This document shows positions 25,954-35,130 of a stretch of DNA of 39,944 nucleotides, in pieces (the stretch's first letter is position 1; each line of letters opens with the position of its first letter). The DNA is taken from assembly GCA_014240385.1 (NCBI GenBank), contig JAAZXA010000095.1, forward strand, positions 1-39,944, given 5' to 3'. The stretch comes from Methanobacteriota archaeon. GTDB taxonomy: Archaea > Thermoplasmatota > Poseidoniia > Poseidoniales > Poseidoniaceae. Both the position numbers and the translations under genes were made by a program. The notes beneath the pieces were generated by a model. It was not told the DNA's origin, searched no databases, and saw nothing but the letters and a program-made list of their open reading frames with translations.

Positions 25954-28900
25954 ATGTGCAGTCGATACCGCAGCGCCATTGTAGTTCTCAGCATTTTTTT
26001 GATTCAATTATTTTCGCCTTTAACTGTACCAGTTTTGGCTCAGAAAAACGTTGCGGAAAACACGCAAGCCGACTTAGTAGGATTAGAAAAAATCGGCATA
26101 ACTCCAATCTTAGACAAAGAACATGGCTGGAATGGGGATGCAGGGCAAGTTTGGTTAAGGTACCGAAATGCTGAGACAATTTCAATTGAAGAATGGCCAA
26201 GTAATTCTGTTAATGGATGGCTGGTGTTGCAACATTCGTATCCCGTTCCGACTACTTGGGTAGATGAACTCTCTAATGCTGGAATTGAATGCGCCTCGTT
26301 CCTCCCACCAAACTCATTTCATTGTAAGGTCAATTCAATGAAAGTTGAAGCATTAGAGGATTTGGATGTTGAAGCAATGATGAAACTTGATCCAAGTGAC
26401 AAATTACAATCAAATGTAGCCCCATTATTACTTGGAGAGATGGAACAAGCATTTGCTAGCAAAGGTATTCTCACTGTCAATATTGCCCTTTCTGGGACTC
26501 AATGGCCCGACCTTCCATACAAACAAGATTCTCTAGTCTTATTACACAGCCATGATGGGCGCTTTGCTACCGCCACTGCCAATAGCATTGGAATATCTCT
26601 ACTGGCAAACTCTGAGGAAATTGAATGGATAGAACCTCGACCTGTTTTCAGTATTCTCAATGATGTCGCTCAGCACTGGATGGCGGTAGACCAAGTAGAT
26701 AATCAGAACAATATCAGTACTATCAATTCTGCTTACAATAGCGTTGATGGAACTGGAATTATTGTCACTGTCGCTGATACTGGAATTGATAGCGGCGTAA
26801 ATGATTCAACAATGCACGGTGATTTTAGAGACCACACAACTGGAATTCTCTCTGTTCCTGTTCCAGGAAGTGTACAGTATTGGGCTCAACAATATCAAGG
26901 CTCTTGGGACGATGGCGCTTCAGACGAAGATAGTGGACATGGAACTCATGTTTCAGGAAGTGTCTTAGGTGATGGGACTGAATCAAATGGAGATATCAAA
27001 GGTACCGCTCCAGAAGCAAACCTTCTATTCCAAGCCACCGAACAATATGTTAATTTCAACAGTAATGCCGGAGTTTCTGATGGCTACGGACTATGGGCAA
27101 TACCGGACGATATTCGCGACCTTTTTGATTTAGCAGCAGAAAATGGCTCTCTTGTTCATACCAATTCATGGGGCTCTTCAGTTGCTGGTGAATATACAAC
27201 ATCTGCCATGCAAGCAGATGATGCTGCACGGACTTATGCAAATATGTCAATCCTCTTTGCTGCTTCAAACGATGGAGAAGACACAAACTCGAATGGGGAA
27301 GTAGACCTCGATTCCTTGGGCTCACCCGGCACTGCAAAAAATGTCCTAACAGTTGGAGCAACTGAAAATGATCGAACCACATTTTGCGAAGGTGATGGAA
27401 CATGCTGGTACACCGGTACTTGGGGTAATTCCTATGGCAGTCCAATTTCGAGTGATAGAACTGGCGGTAATGCCAATGGAATGGCCGCTTTTTCGAGCCG
27501 TGGACCTACCGATGATTCTCGCTTAAAGCCCGATGTCTCTGCCCCCGGCACGTGGATTCTATCAACAAAGTCTCGTTCTACGAGTGATACTGGATGGAGT
27601 TCGTATGATAGTGATTATACTTACATGGGAGGGACAAGTATGGCAACCCCATTGACCGCAGGAGCAGTTGCATTACTAATTCAACATCTAAAGCAAAATG
27701 TGGGCCATCAGGACCCTTCTTCCGCTCTAATCAAAGCAATAATGGCGGCGGGAGCAGATGATATGACTGGACAATACAATAGTGCAACAAATGGAGCGGG
27801 TGAAACTGCGCCAAATATGCACGAAGGTTGGGGGAGGGTGAACATGGGAGTAAATGCAAATGTTTCCTTCCTCGATGGTGAAGCCTTGTCAACCGGGGAA
27901 CAATTAGGCTTCAGATTCAATGTCACACAAGCAATACCAGACTTGCGCATTATCCTATCTTGGACTGACCCAGCCTCGACCTCGGCTGCCAGCGTAAACC
28001 TAGTCAATGACCTTGATTTATCTCTCAAGAGTCCAAGTGGGAGTTGGACCAACTTATCTAATGACCGTGATAATCTAAGAGGATTCGACTTGTCAAACCC
28101 TGCTACTGGAACTTGGGAGGTAGTCGTATCTGGGACAAGTGTTCCAACTGGACCACAGGGTTTCTCACTGGTGCTTTCCAGAAATTTCACCATCATCAAT
28201 GGTAGTACCGATGACGATATGGATGGAGTCGACAACGATGTCGACGATTGCGCAACTACAGCTGGCACCTCCTCACAGGACCGAATGGGTTGTATCGACA
28301 GCGACGGAGATGGCTATTCAGATGCTGATTCAACTTGGACAATAAGCGATGGCGCCGATGAATTCCCTCAAGATTCTAGTCAGTGGGTTGATATTGATGG
28401 TGATGGCTATGGTGACAACCTCGTTGGAAATGAAGGCGACTCTTGTACCACGATTGCAGGCTGGTCAAACTTGGATAGATTTGGTTGCCTTGATAGCGAC
28501 GAAGATGGTTGGTCAAACCCTGATTCCTCTTGGACAACATCGAATGGTGCGGATTATTGCGGTATGGTTGTTGGAACCTCAAATAAAGACCGAAATGGAT
28601 GCCTAGATAGTGATGGCGATGGTTATTCTGACAACGATTCAACTTGGACGACCAATGATGGAGCTGATGCATTCATCAATGACTCTAGTCAATGGTCCGA
28701 TGTTGATTTGGATGGGTATGGAGATAATGCGAGTGGAACCACTCCTGATTCCTGCATCAATACTCCTGGAAACTCCACCATCGATAGGTTTGGTTGTCTC
28801 GATACGGATAACGATGGCTACTCTGATGGCGGCGATGCTTTTCCAAATGACCCAACAAGAAATGCAGATGGTGATTTAGATGGTTTTGATGATGATGAAG

Positions 28901-30933
28901 ATGACTGTCCGAGCATCACAGGAACTTCTAGTAATGACAGCCTCGGATGTTTAGACAGCGATGGAGATGGTTGGAGCGATGCAGGAGATGACCTACCAAA
29001 TGATTCAACTCAATGGAATGACAGCGATGGGGATGGCTTTGGCGACCGCCAAACAGGAAATCTACCCGATGCTTGCCCCGCAGTAACTGGAACCTCAAAT
29101 CAAAATTCTACCTTTGGTTGCATTGATTCAGATGATGATGGCTGGGCAGATTTCCAAGATAAATTCCCTTCGGAATCCAGTCAATGGGCAGATGCCGATG
29201 GTGATGGTTATGGAGATGAGCCTAGCGGTGTTAATCCCGATTCCTGCCCTCAAGAATCCGGCACATCAACAGAAGATGGAATCCTCGGATGTAGTGATAG
29301 AGATGGAGATGGATGGGCTGACAGCATCGACAGTCTGCCAGATGAGGAAACTCAACACATCGATAGCGATAGCGACGGGTTTGGCGATTCCCAATCAGGG
29401 TTCCAACCAGATGATTGTCCATTCGTGCCTGGGAATTCAACCAACGACCGTTTTGGCTGTATCGATTCAGATGGAGATGGAATGAGTAATGATAACGATG
29501 ATTTCCCAAACGACCCTCTGCGTGCCGGTGATGCTGATGCTGATGGATTAGATGATGCACTGGAAGATGATTGCTCAAATGTCTTTGGAACTTCTACAAT
29601 TGACAGACTGGGTTGCCCAGATAGCGATGGAGATGGTGTGTCAGATACCGACCAATCGTGGACCACTAATCAAGGAGGTGATGCATTTCCAATGGATAAC
29701 AGCCAATGGGCAGATTCAGATGGCGATGGATATGGCGACGAATTACTAGGAACACAAGGGGATGCATGTAATACCGTTCAAGGCACCTCAAGTGCAGATA
29801 GATTTGGCTGCCCAGACTCAGATGGAGATGGGTGGTCTAATGCTGATTCCAACTGGCAAGTTGAAGATGGGGCTGATTCATTTCCGAATGAAATCAGTCA
29901 GTGGTCCGATATCGATGGAGATGGCATTGGAGACAATCAACTAGGTGCCCTACCAGATGATTGTCCAAGTGAATACGGCACATCAACTGAAGGATTACTC
30001 GGTTGCCTAGATTCTGATTCAGATGGCTGGGGAGATTCAGAAGATGCATTCGCAAATGATGCAAGCCAATGGCAAGATAGCGATGGGGATGGTTATGGAG
30101 ATAATTCCTCGGGAACTGATGGAGATGACTGCCCACAATTCAATGGCCCTTCCACAGTTCTCTTGAGAGGTTGTGCTGATACAGACCTCGATGGTTGGGA
30201 TGATTCAACTGATGCCTTCCCTGAAATCGCTAGTCAATGGATTGACCGCGATGGCGATGGCTGGGGTGATAACCAAACTATTGGAGCCTTGAGAATCGAT
30301 CATCATCCAGACGACCCAGAACAATGGTCATTGGATGTAGCCCTAAGTTGTTTACCACCTAGCTACGAAGTAGATATGGCGACTGCTGATGTTGCGGTAA
30401 TAACCTGCACATTATCAAATCAAGATGAAGTAGCATTACTGGTTATTTTGGTTTGGGATGTTCCGATGGGAGTAGATACTGGTGATGAGAGCCAATTAAT
30501 TCACCTAGCTGCCAAAGGAAGTTCTGATGCTGTTAAGCAGGTTTTTCTTAGAATAAGTGGTAAATCTGTTGGGGAATATATGACTGTCATCAAAATAGAA
30601 GACCCTGGTGGTGAACAAGCAATTGATACCCAAATCGTTGATATTATTGTTATTGATTCAACCCCCGGAAAAGAAGAACCTGAAGCTGAAAGTCAGAAAG
30701 AAGGCGAAGGGATCTTCGCAGGAATAAAAATGGATGCGCAAAATATCCGTTTAATCGTTGCTGGTTCAGTTCTTTTAATCCTCATTTGCGGAATAATCCT
30801 TCGAGTAGCCAATCCCAAAACTAAAGCCAAAAGGACAGGTACTGCTAAATTCAAGAGCAATAGGAATTTTATGCAGCCTCCACCTCCACCCCCACAAACT
30901 CAATGGCAAAAGGATTCATCTTGGCAGTATTAG
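25954..30933 (+). CDS. Giant membrane-anchored subtilase with about 12 Asp-rich calcium repeats
   Basis: The 1659-residue precursor is a secreted S8 protease. Residues 1-30 are a signal peptide (VVLSIFLIQLFSPLTVPVLAQ). A propeptide-like region follows to about 240. The catalytic triad is Asp275 (VADTGID), His329 (SGHGTHVSG) and Ser562 (GGTSMATP), with oxyanion Asn439 in FAASNDGED. A P-domain-like beta-sandwich spans about 640-745. Then come about 12 thrombospondin-type-3-like units (about 753-1445), each carrying DSDGDGYSD and QWxDxDGDGYGDN with a CxxxxGTSxxDRxGC link. A beta-rich domain, a membrane helix (about 1600-1620) and a Pro-rich tail end it. It probably degrades proteins outside the cell while anchored by the C-terminus; the repeats likely stiffen with calcium. 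Ends in TAG. Confidence 0.92.
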   Translation: MCSRYRSAIVVLSIFLIQLFSPLTVPVLAQKNVAENTQADLVGLEKIGITPILDKEHGWNGDAGQVWLRYRNAETISIEEWPSNSVNGWLVLQHSYPVPTTWVDELSNAGIECASFLPPNSFHCKVNSMKVEALEDLDVEAMMKLDPSDKLQSNVAPLLLGEMEQAFASKGILTVNIALSGTQWPDLPYKQDSLVLLHSHDGRFATATANSIGISLLANSEEIEWIEPRPVFSILNDVAQHWMAVDQVDNQNNISTINSAYNSVDGTGIIVTVADTGIDSGVNDSTMHGDFRDHTTGILSVPVPGSVQYWAQQYQGSWDDGASDEDSGHGTHVSGSVLGDGTESNGDIKGTAPEANLLFQATEQYVNFNSNAGVSDGYGLWAIPDDIRDLFDLAAENGSLVHTNSWGSSVAGEYTTSAMQADDAARTYANMSILFAASNDGEDTNSNGEVDLDSLGSPGTAKNVLTVGATENDRTTFCEGDGTCWYTGTWGNSYGSPISSDRTGGNANGMAAFSSRGPTDDSRLKPDVSAPGTWILSTKSRSTSDTGWSSYDSDYTYMGGTSMATPLTAGAVALLIQHLKQNVGHQDPSSALIKAIMAAGADDMTGQYNSATNGAGETAPNMHEGWGRVNMGVNANVSFLDGEALSTGEQLGFRFNVTQAIPDLRIILSWTDPASTSAASVNLVNDLDLSLKSPSGSWTNLSNDRDNLRGFDLSNPATGTWEVVVSGTSVPTGPQGFSLVLSRNFTIINGSTDDDMDGVDNDVDDCATTAGTSSQDRMGCIDSDGDGYSDADSTWTISDGADEFPQDSSQWVDIDGDGYGDNLVGNEGDSCTTIAGWSNLDRFGCLDSDEDGWSNPDSSWTTSNGADYCGMVVGTSNKDRNGCLDSDGDGYSDNDSTWTTNDGADAFINDSSQWSDVDLDGYGDNASGTTPDSCINTPGNSTIDRFGCLDTDNDGYSDGGDAFPNDPTRNADGDLDGFDDDEDDCPSITGTSSNDSLGCLDSDGDGWSDAGDDLPNDSTQWNDSDGDGFGDRQTGNLPDACPAVTGTSNQNSTFGCIDSDDDGWADFQDKFPSESSQWADADGDGYGDEPSGVNPDSCPQESGTSTEDGILGCSDRDGDGWADSIDSLPDEETQHIDSDSDGFGDSQSGFQPDDCPFVPGNSTNDRFGCIDSDGDGMSNDNDDFPNDPLRAGDADADGLDDALEDDCSNVFGTSTIDRLGCPDSDGDGVSDTDQSWTTNQGGDAFPMDNSQWADSDGDGYGDELLGTQGDACNTVQGTSSADRFGCPDSDGDGWSNADSNWQVEDGADSFPNEISQWSDIDGDGIGDNQLGALPDDCPSEYGTSTEGLLGCLDSDSDGWGDSEDAFANDASQWQDSDGDGYGDNSSGTDGDDCPQFNGPSTVLLRGCADTDLDGWDDSTDAFPEIASQWIDRDGDGWGDNQTIGALRIDHHPDDPEQWSLDVALSCLPPSYEVDMATADVAVITCTLSNQDEVALLVILVWDVPMGVDTGDESQLIHLAAKGSSDAVKQVFLRISGKSVGEYMTVIKIEDPGGEQAIDTQIVDIIVIDSTPGKEEPEAESQKEGEGIFAGIKMDAQNIRLIVAGSVLLILICGIILRVANPKTKAKRTGTAKFKSNRNFMQPPPPPPQTQWQKDSSWQY
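28210..30290 (+). repeat. Protein-level Asp-rich repeat array inside the subtilase
   Basis: About 12 in-frame units of 50-65 codons encode a repeating GC-x-DSDGDG...WxxxDGADxFPxDxSQWxDxDGDGYGDN...C pattern. The first units are regular; one unit near 28540-28620 lacks the SQW half and others have Arg, Leu or Asp replacing a motif residue. DNA-level identity between units is modest, so the array is old, not a recent amplification. Confidence 0.85.
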
Positions 30934-31004
30934 TAAAATGACACGAACAAGGGAGGGGACCGAAACGAATACATTGAGGATTCGGTTCGCCCCGCCTGTA
31001 CAAC

Positions 31005-31075
31005 GCGGGTGTGGTGAAGTGGTATCACCTGAGGTTTCCAACCTCATGTCGTGGGTTCAATTCCCGCCACCCGCA
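31005..31075 (+). tRNA. tRNA-Gly(UCC)
   Basis: The 71-base cloverleaf is complete. The acceptor GCGGGTG (31005-31011) pairs fully with CACCCGC (31068-31074). The D stem GTGA/TCAC, the anticodon stem TGAGG/CCTCA with loop TTTCCAA, and the T stem GTGGG/CCCGC (one G-U) with loop TTCAATT all form. The anticodon TCC is at 31037-31039, so it reads GGA and GGG. The discriminator is A, CCA is not encoded, and no intron is present. A run of five T (31077-31081) could end transcription. The 3' half also encodes the beginning of the following membrane protein in the best frame. Confidence 0.95.
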
Positions 31076-33271
31076 CTTTTTCTCATCTTGATTTTGGCCT
31101 TTGCATCGCCAGCCATTCTAGGTGAAGTTCAGGCTGATGCAACTATCTCACAAGAAATCACCTCGACTGAAGTACACTTCAATGCCTCTGGACTTAACCA
31201 ACTCTCTACATCTGAACCACCTTCATCGGGTTCTCAAAGTGGAAGTGTGAGTCCTTTAGGAGGTACCGTCAAGGCAACATTTACCTCATATCCATTTTAC
31301 TATGATTTGACGCCTACAAATGATGAATGGACTGCAAGTATGTACCTCTCTGGTACGGGAAATGTGTGGATGAAAGTTATCCTTGAAACAAATACAGGAA
31401 TCATTGGAGAGGCCGACTCTACTGCACTCACTCTCAACGGAAATCCAAGCGAAGTAGTGGTTACTGGCAGTGGTTTTTCGGATGCAATAATCTCACAAGA
31501 TGCAACAATAACTCTAACTTACGAAATTAGAGGGAATACCGTTGCTAACGTCGACATGAAATGGGGCGAAGAGTTGTATCCTTCTCACTTGGAAATTGAA
31601 GGTGACTTTGTGCGCCCAACGGAAGTTAGAGTGGCTAATCCAGGTGAAGTTTTCGATGACGATGATGGCGATTATGGCAGAAGGAATATCATTGTTTCAG
31701 CAGATATTGAAACAAAAGTTGGCCTTAAGACAATGATGAGCCAAATGATTTTGTGGGTAAAGGATGGGGATTCAGAACTAGAGATATTGGAACCTGAGGT
31801 CGAGGGCGAAGAAGGTCAATACACGGTTAACTGGTTAATTCCAGAAATTGGCAATGGGAGTAATATTTCAGTAGTTGTTGCTTGGTTGGCCAATGATAAC
31901 GTTGTAAGATGGAACTCGACTACTTGGGAATGGGTCTTTCCCGTAGCAAGCGATGAACCTCTATTGAACCAAGGAACTTTGATAATTTTACAATTTTCAA
32001 CTGCCCCACTACTCCTGATAGTTGGGTACTGGTTATTGAAACGAAACCGAATGTTTTGTTCACAGAGTGGGGAGATTAAGGAACTCGAATACAGAGCCTT
32101 CAAAACTCTAATTTTCTCCACTTGTTGTTTCTTTATTGCAGTATTAAACATCATGTTCTTCATCGTCAATCATCACATACGAAATCTTGGTGCTGCAGAA
32201 TCTCAAATTATCCTTCATCTAGGAGTCCTTGCTCTAATCTATGGAGCCTCAGGTCCACTATGGGGAAGGATTGCCGATAAAACGGGAAACCGAAGATCAC
32301 TTGTCAAGATGGCTGGTATCATTGGAATTTCGGCATCACTATTGATGGCTCCAATGGGATTGTGGGCTTTTTTTGGAATGTCGGTTGTTTTGATGGCAGC
32401 CTTAGGAGTTCAACGTCTGCACTTTGCATTAGCCAGTGAGTGGTTTGAAGAGCAAAAAGGCGAGGCGATTGGGATTCTCTACGCCTTTGGCTATCTTGTC
32501 ACTGCAGTCTTTGCTGTAGTTGATGGTTCAATATATCAGTGGCTGGGTATTTGGGCGACTTGCATTACCTCGGCATTGCTTATCGCTGCGGGAACCATTT
32601 CATTCCTACGAATAGATACTGACAAAACTGAAACAATCCAAAAGAAAGTTGAATCTCATAATTTATCTTTGACGAAATTTGAATCAAAATGGGTGAAATG
32701 GTGCTTACTAGGGGCGATGCTAGTAGCAATCCCTCGTGGTGCCGTAGTCCTAACGAGTCCTCGTTATATCGAAACGAGGGGCTTTGATATTGCAATGACC
32801 TCATTATTCGAATCTTGGGCAATACTAGCCCTGATTGTTCTCTATGTTATAATTGGAAAAATATGCGACCGCCACGGGGCTGAACGAGTCCTTCTTGCTT
32901 CAGCCATTGCTTACGGCCTCCTTTGGTCATTCTTCAGCCTTGGACTATCACCATGGATGAGTGTTGCCATTTACTTAATCCCAATCGTACCACTACTATT
33001 AGTCTCAAATGATTCTCTACTCTCAAGATTCACCACCAAAGAAGAAAGAAATCGGGGCCTCGGTATGGCTGGTGCTGCTACATATATCGGTCAGGCAATC
33101 GGCATCGCCTTGATTGTGGGTCTGATGTCATGGTTTGAGTCATCAAACAGAAGCACCCTCGATGTTTACCATTTGGCATATCAATCTAACATCCCATTAT
33201 TCGCCCTTGCTGTAGCGGTTACAGCATGGCTAAGCATACGAATTGGCAAGGAACATTTGTCCAACGAGTAA
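31046..33271 (+). CDS. Ectodomain-MFS fusion transporter
   Basis: The frame codes for a signal peptide (LFLILILAFASPAILGEVQA), an extracellular beta-rich domain of about 290 residues with acidic loops, and one membrane helix (TAPLLLIVGYWLL). A major-facilitator-superfamily domain follows (about residues 340-735) with two bundles of helices and the cytoplasmic loop GRIADKTGNRR in the first half and GKICDRHGAER in the second, the two copies of the MFS signature G-x3-D-x-x-G-x-R-R. It could transport small organic molecules; the substrate is unknown. Start is uncertain: ATG 31046 lies in the anticodon stem of the tRNA-Gly gene, ATG 30938 would include the whole tRNA, and TTG 31088 follows it directly. 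Next gene follows 38 bases later. Confidence 0.75.
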   Translation: MSWVQFPPPALFLILILAFASPAILGEVQADATISQEITSTEVHFNASGLNQLSTSEPPSSGSQSGSVSPLGGTVKATFTSYPFYYDLTPTNDEWTASMYLSGTGNVWMKVILETNTGIIGEADSTALTLNGNPSEVVVTGSGFSDAIISQDATITLTYEIRGNTVANVDMKWGEELYPSHLEIEGDFVRPTEVRVANPGEVFDDDDGDYGRRNIIVSADIETKVGLKTMMSQMILWVKDGDSELEILEPEVEGEEGQYTVNWLIPEIGNGSNISVVVAWLANDNVVRWNSTTWEWVFPVASDEPLLNQGTLIILQFSTAPLLLIVGYWLLKRNRMFCSQSGEIKELEYRAFKTLIFSTCCFFIAVLNIMFFIVNHHIRNLGAAESQIILHLGVLALIYGASGPLWGRIADKTGNRRSLVKMAGIIGISASLLMAPMGLWAFFGMSVVLMAALGVQRLHFALASEWFEEQKGEAIGILYAFGYLVTAVFAVVDGSIYQWLGIWATCITSALLIAAGTISFLRIDTDKTETIQKKVESHNLSLTKFESKWVKWCLLGAMLVAIPRGAVVLTSPRYIETRGFDIAMTSLFESWAILALIVLYVIIGKICDRHGAERVLLASAIAYGLLWSFFSLGLSPWMSVAIYLIPIVPLLLVSNDSLLSRFTTKEERNRGLGMAGAATYIGQAIGIALIVGLMSWFESSNRSTLDVYHLAYQSNIPLFALAVAVTAWLSIRIGKEHLSNE

Positions 33272-33309
33272 AGCGAACACTCAAAGGTATCAGTTGTCGG
33301 CCTTGGGAT

Positions 33310-34722
33310 ATGCGAAGACCTCAATCTTTGGTACTCGTCTTGGTCATAGTTGCTGCTGGACTTTCAGGTTGCTTTGGAACAGAAGCAGCAGATGCCGGAG
33401 TTAATTCTCTAAATCTACAAATTGCCCATGAGGATGCTGGCGTTGTCGCACTTCCTCGAGGACAGCCAATCGACTTCACTCTCTATGGGGAAGAAGGTGC
33501 TTGGTTAGAAGTTCCTGATGACGTGTTGATGTTTGTCAATCACAGTTTGGTACCAACTGGTTATCTCCATTTGGACGATGATGAAGAAGTGTATGGCCAG
33601 ATATTGGCAACCCCATATTCAATCGAACCAGTAATACTCAAAATGATGGCATTAGATGGAAGCAACATAGAAATTGAAGTTGCTTTAGAAAATGAGACAC
33701 CAATCGTCTCTGGCCAAGAATGGTACCAGAAGATGGATTTCATCACAAGTGTCTGTGATGATTCAAGCAAATGTGGAGCATATATCAACCGCTGGATGGG
33801 CTCTCCAAATCCAAACTTTGAGAGGGCGGCCTCATTCTTCCAAGGTCATTTTGCTGGTCTTGGTTATGAGACCCATATTCTGCGAGTTATTGACCACCTA
33901 AATCCAAGCGAACCTGAATCATTGAACATGATAGCATGGCAGGCAGGTCGCAATTCTTCATGTGTTCAAGGAATGGGCGCTCACATGGATATCGCGCCAC
34001 CTGGAGGGCCACCAGGGGGAGGAACATACGAAGGCGCCTACGACAATACTGCAGGTACTGTTAGCATGATGCTATTCGCAAAAGCCTTCAAAGAATTAGA
34101 TATTGAATTTGAATGCGATACTTTCCTTGCATTGTGGTCAAGTGAAGAAGAGGGGCTTAGAGGTTCCAAAGCATTTGCAGCAAATGACTGCGACTATTGC
34201 CTACCAAAGGACAAGGAATTGCGGTTTTACATTAACATGGACATGATGGGAATATCTTGGCCCGCAAAGAAATCCACAGGTGAGCCATTTCCTTACCACG
34301 CATGGAGTGGTCCGGATGAAGACCCTACTATTATTGAACAACCGATAACATACATCATGGAGCACGTAATCTTTGATGTCCAACATGCACCGAGAAACCT
34401 TACGATAGATGGGAGTTATGGTGCAGGTTGCGACCAACATTGGGATGAACACGATAACCTAACGATGGATGTTCACGAAGATACATTTGGCCGTTCGGAC
34501 CATGTTACTTTCAGGGACCTTGGAGCCCAGACAATATTTCATCTCGGCGCATATGATGCTGACTATGATGCCTATCATTCTCCTTCAGATACTTTAGACA
34601 ATATGGCTCAAGTTGTAGGCGGTCAAGAAGAATTGGAAAAATCGATTCAATTCGTTATGTGGAGCGCCTTTATGGAATTCCTCTTTGCAGACCAAGAACC
34701 ACTAATTCGAAATGTGGGGTGA
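33310..34722 (+). CDS. M28 family zinc aminopeptidase, lipoprotein
   Basis: The 470-residue product starts with a signal peptide and lipobox (VIVAAGLSGCFG), so it is probably a lipid-anchored surface protein. The catalytic part is a peptidase family M28 domain with all five zinc ligands and acid/base in order: His225 (GAHMD), Asp245 (YDNTAG), Glu279-Glu280 (SEEEG), Asp311 (NMDMMG) and His423 (YHSPSD). It would release single amino acids from peptides outside the cell, complementing the large subtilase upstream. The N-terminal 150 residues are an unassigned domain. ATG 33310 is chosen because it directly precedes the signal peptide; a longer frame from 33226 overlaps the MFS gene. Confidence 0.9.
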   Translation: MRRPQSLVLVLVIVAAGLSGCFGTEAADAGVNSLNLQIAHEDAGVVALPRGQPIDFTLYGEEGAWLEVPDDVLMFVNHSLVPTGYLHLDDDEEVYGQILATPYSIEPVILKMMALDGSNIEIEVALENETPIVSGQEWYQKMDFITSVCDDSSKCGAYINRWMGSPNPNFERAASFFQGHFAGLGYETHILRVIDHLNPSEPESLNMIAWQAGRNSSCVQGMGAHMDIAPPGGPPGGGTYEGAYDNTAGTVSMMLFAKAFKELDIEFECDTFLALWSSEEEGLRGSKAFAANDCDYCLPKDKELRFYINMDMMGISWPAKKSTGEPFPYHAWSGPDEDPTIIEQPITYIMEHVIFDVQHAPRNLTIDGSYGAGCDQHWDEHDNLTMDVHEDTFGRSDHVTFRDLGAQTIFHLGAYDADYDAYHSPSDTLDNMAQVVGGQEELEKSIQFVMWSAFMEFLFADQEPLIRNVG

Positions 34723-34728
34723 AATAGG

Positions 34729-35130
34729 TTGACCTCCACTGATGATGTAAAATCACTTTGGAAATGGATGACCTCTGGGGGATTAATAGCAAGCATGTGC
34801 TGCATTCCAAGTGTGGTAATGGTTGCATTTGGAATTTCGTCCATTGCCACTGCAGATGCATTATCAAAAACTCTTTACTTTGGAATTGCAAGACCCATTC
34901 TCTATGCAATTTCAACCTTAGTATTAGCATTTGGTTTATGGAAATATTTTCGTTCACAGGGGATATGTAGCCTTGAAGATGCAAAGCAACAACAGCAAAG
35001 AATCATCAATACTAGTATCTTAGTTTTGACTATAATGATAGTAGGATATATCATCTTTAATTATTTTATTTTGGAACTGATGGGAATCTTGGTAGGATTG
35101 CCTTGGGAAGAAGATGCATTGTGGAATTAG
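34729..35130 (+). CDS. MerT-like small membrane protein
   Basis: The 133-residue product has three hydrophobic helices and the motif GGLIASMCCIPSVVMVAFGISS, which resembles the first helix of the mercuric-ion transporter MerT with its Cys-Cys pair and following Pro. A later segment (PILYAISTLVLAFGLWKYFR) also recalls MerT. Cys residues recur in GICSLEDA. Transport of a soft metal is a reasonable guess but other mer genes are absent. Start is TTG at 34729, four bases after the M28 stop; an ATG at 34768 would cut the N-terminus by 13 residues. Ends in TAG, sharing four bases with the convergent transferase stop. Confidence 0.5.
   Translation: MTSTDDVKSLWKWMTSGGLIASMCCIPSVVMVAFGISSIATADALSKTLYFGIARPILYAISTLVLAFGLWKYFRSQGICSLEDAKQQQQRIINTSILVLTIMIVGYIIFNYFILELMGILVGLPWEEDALWN

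Noticed and set aside
27708-28268. 186-residue minus-strand frame in the subtilase
   Set aside because: It lies opposite the P-domain of a gene with a full catalytic triad; no recognisable motif.
30938-31045. Start of the MFS gene at ATG 30938
   Set aside because: It would place 36 hydrophilic residues, mostly encoded by tRNA-Gly, before the signal peptide; ATG 31046 or TTG 31088 fits export better.
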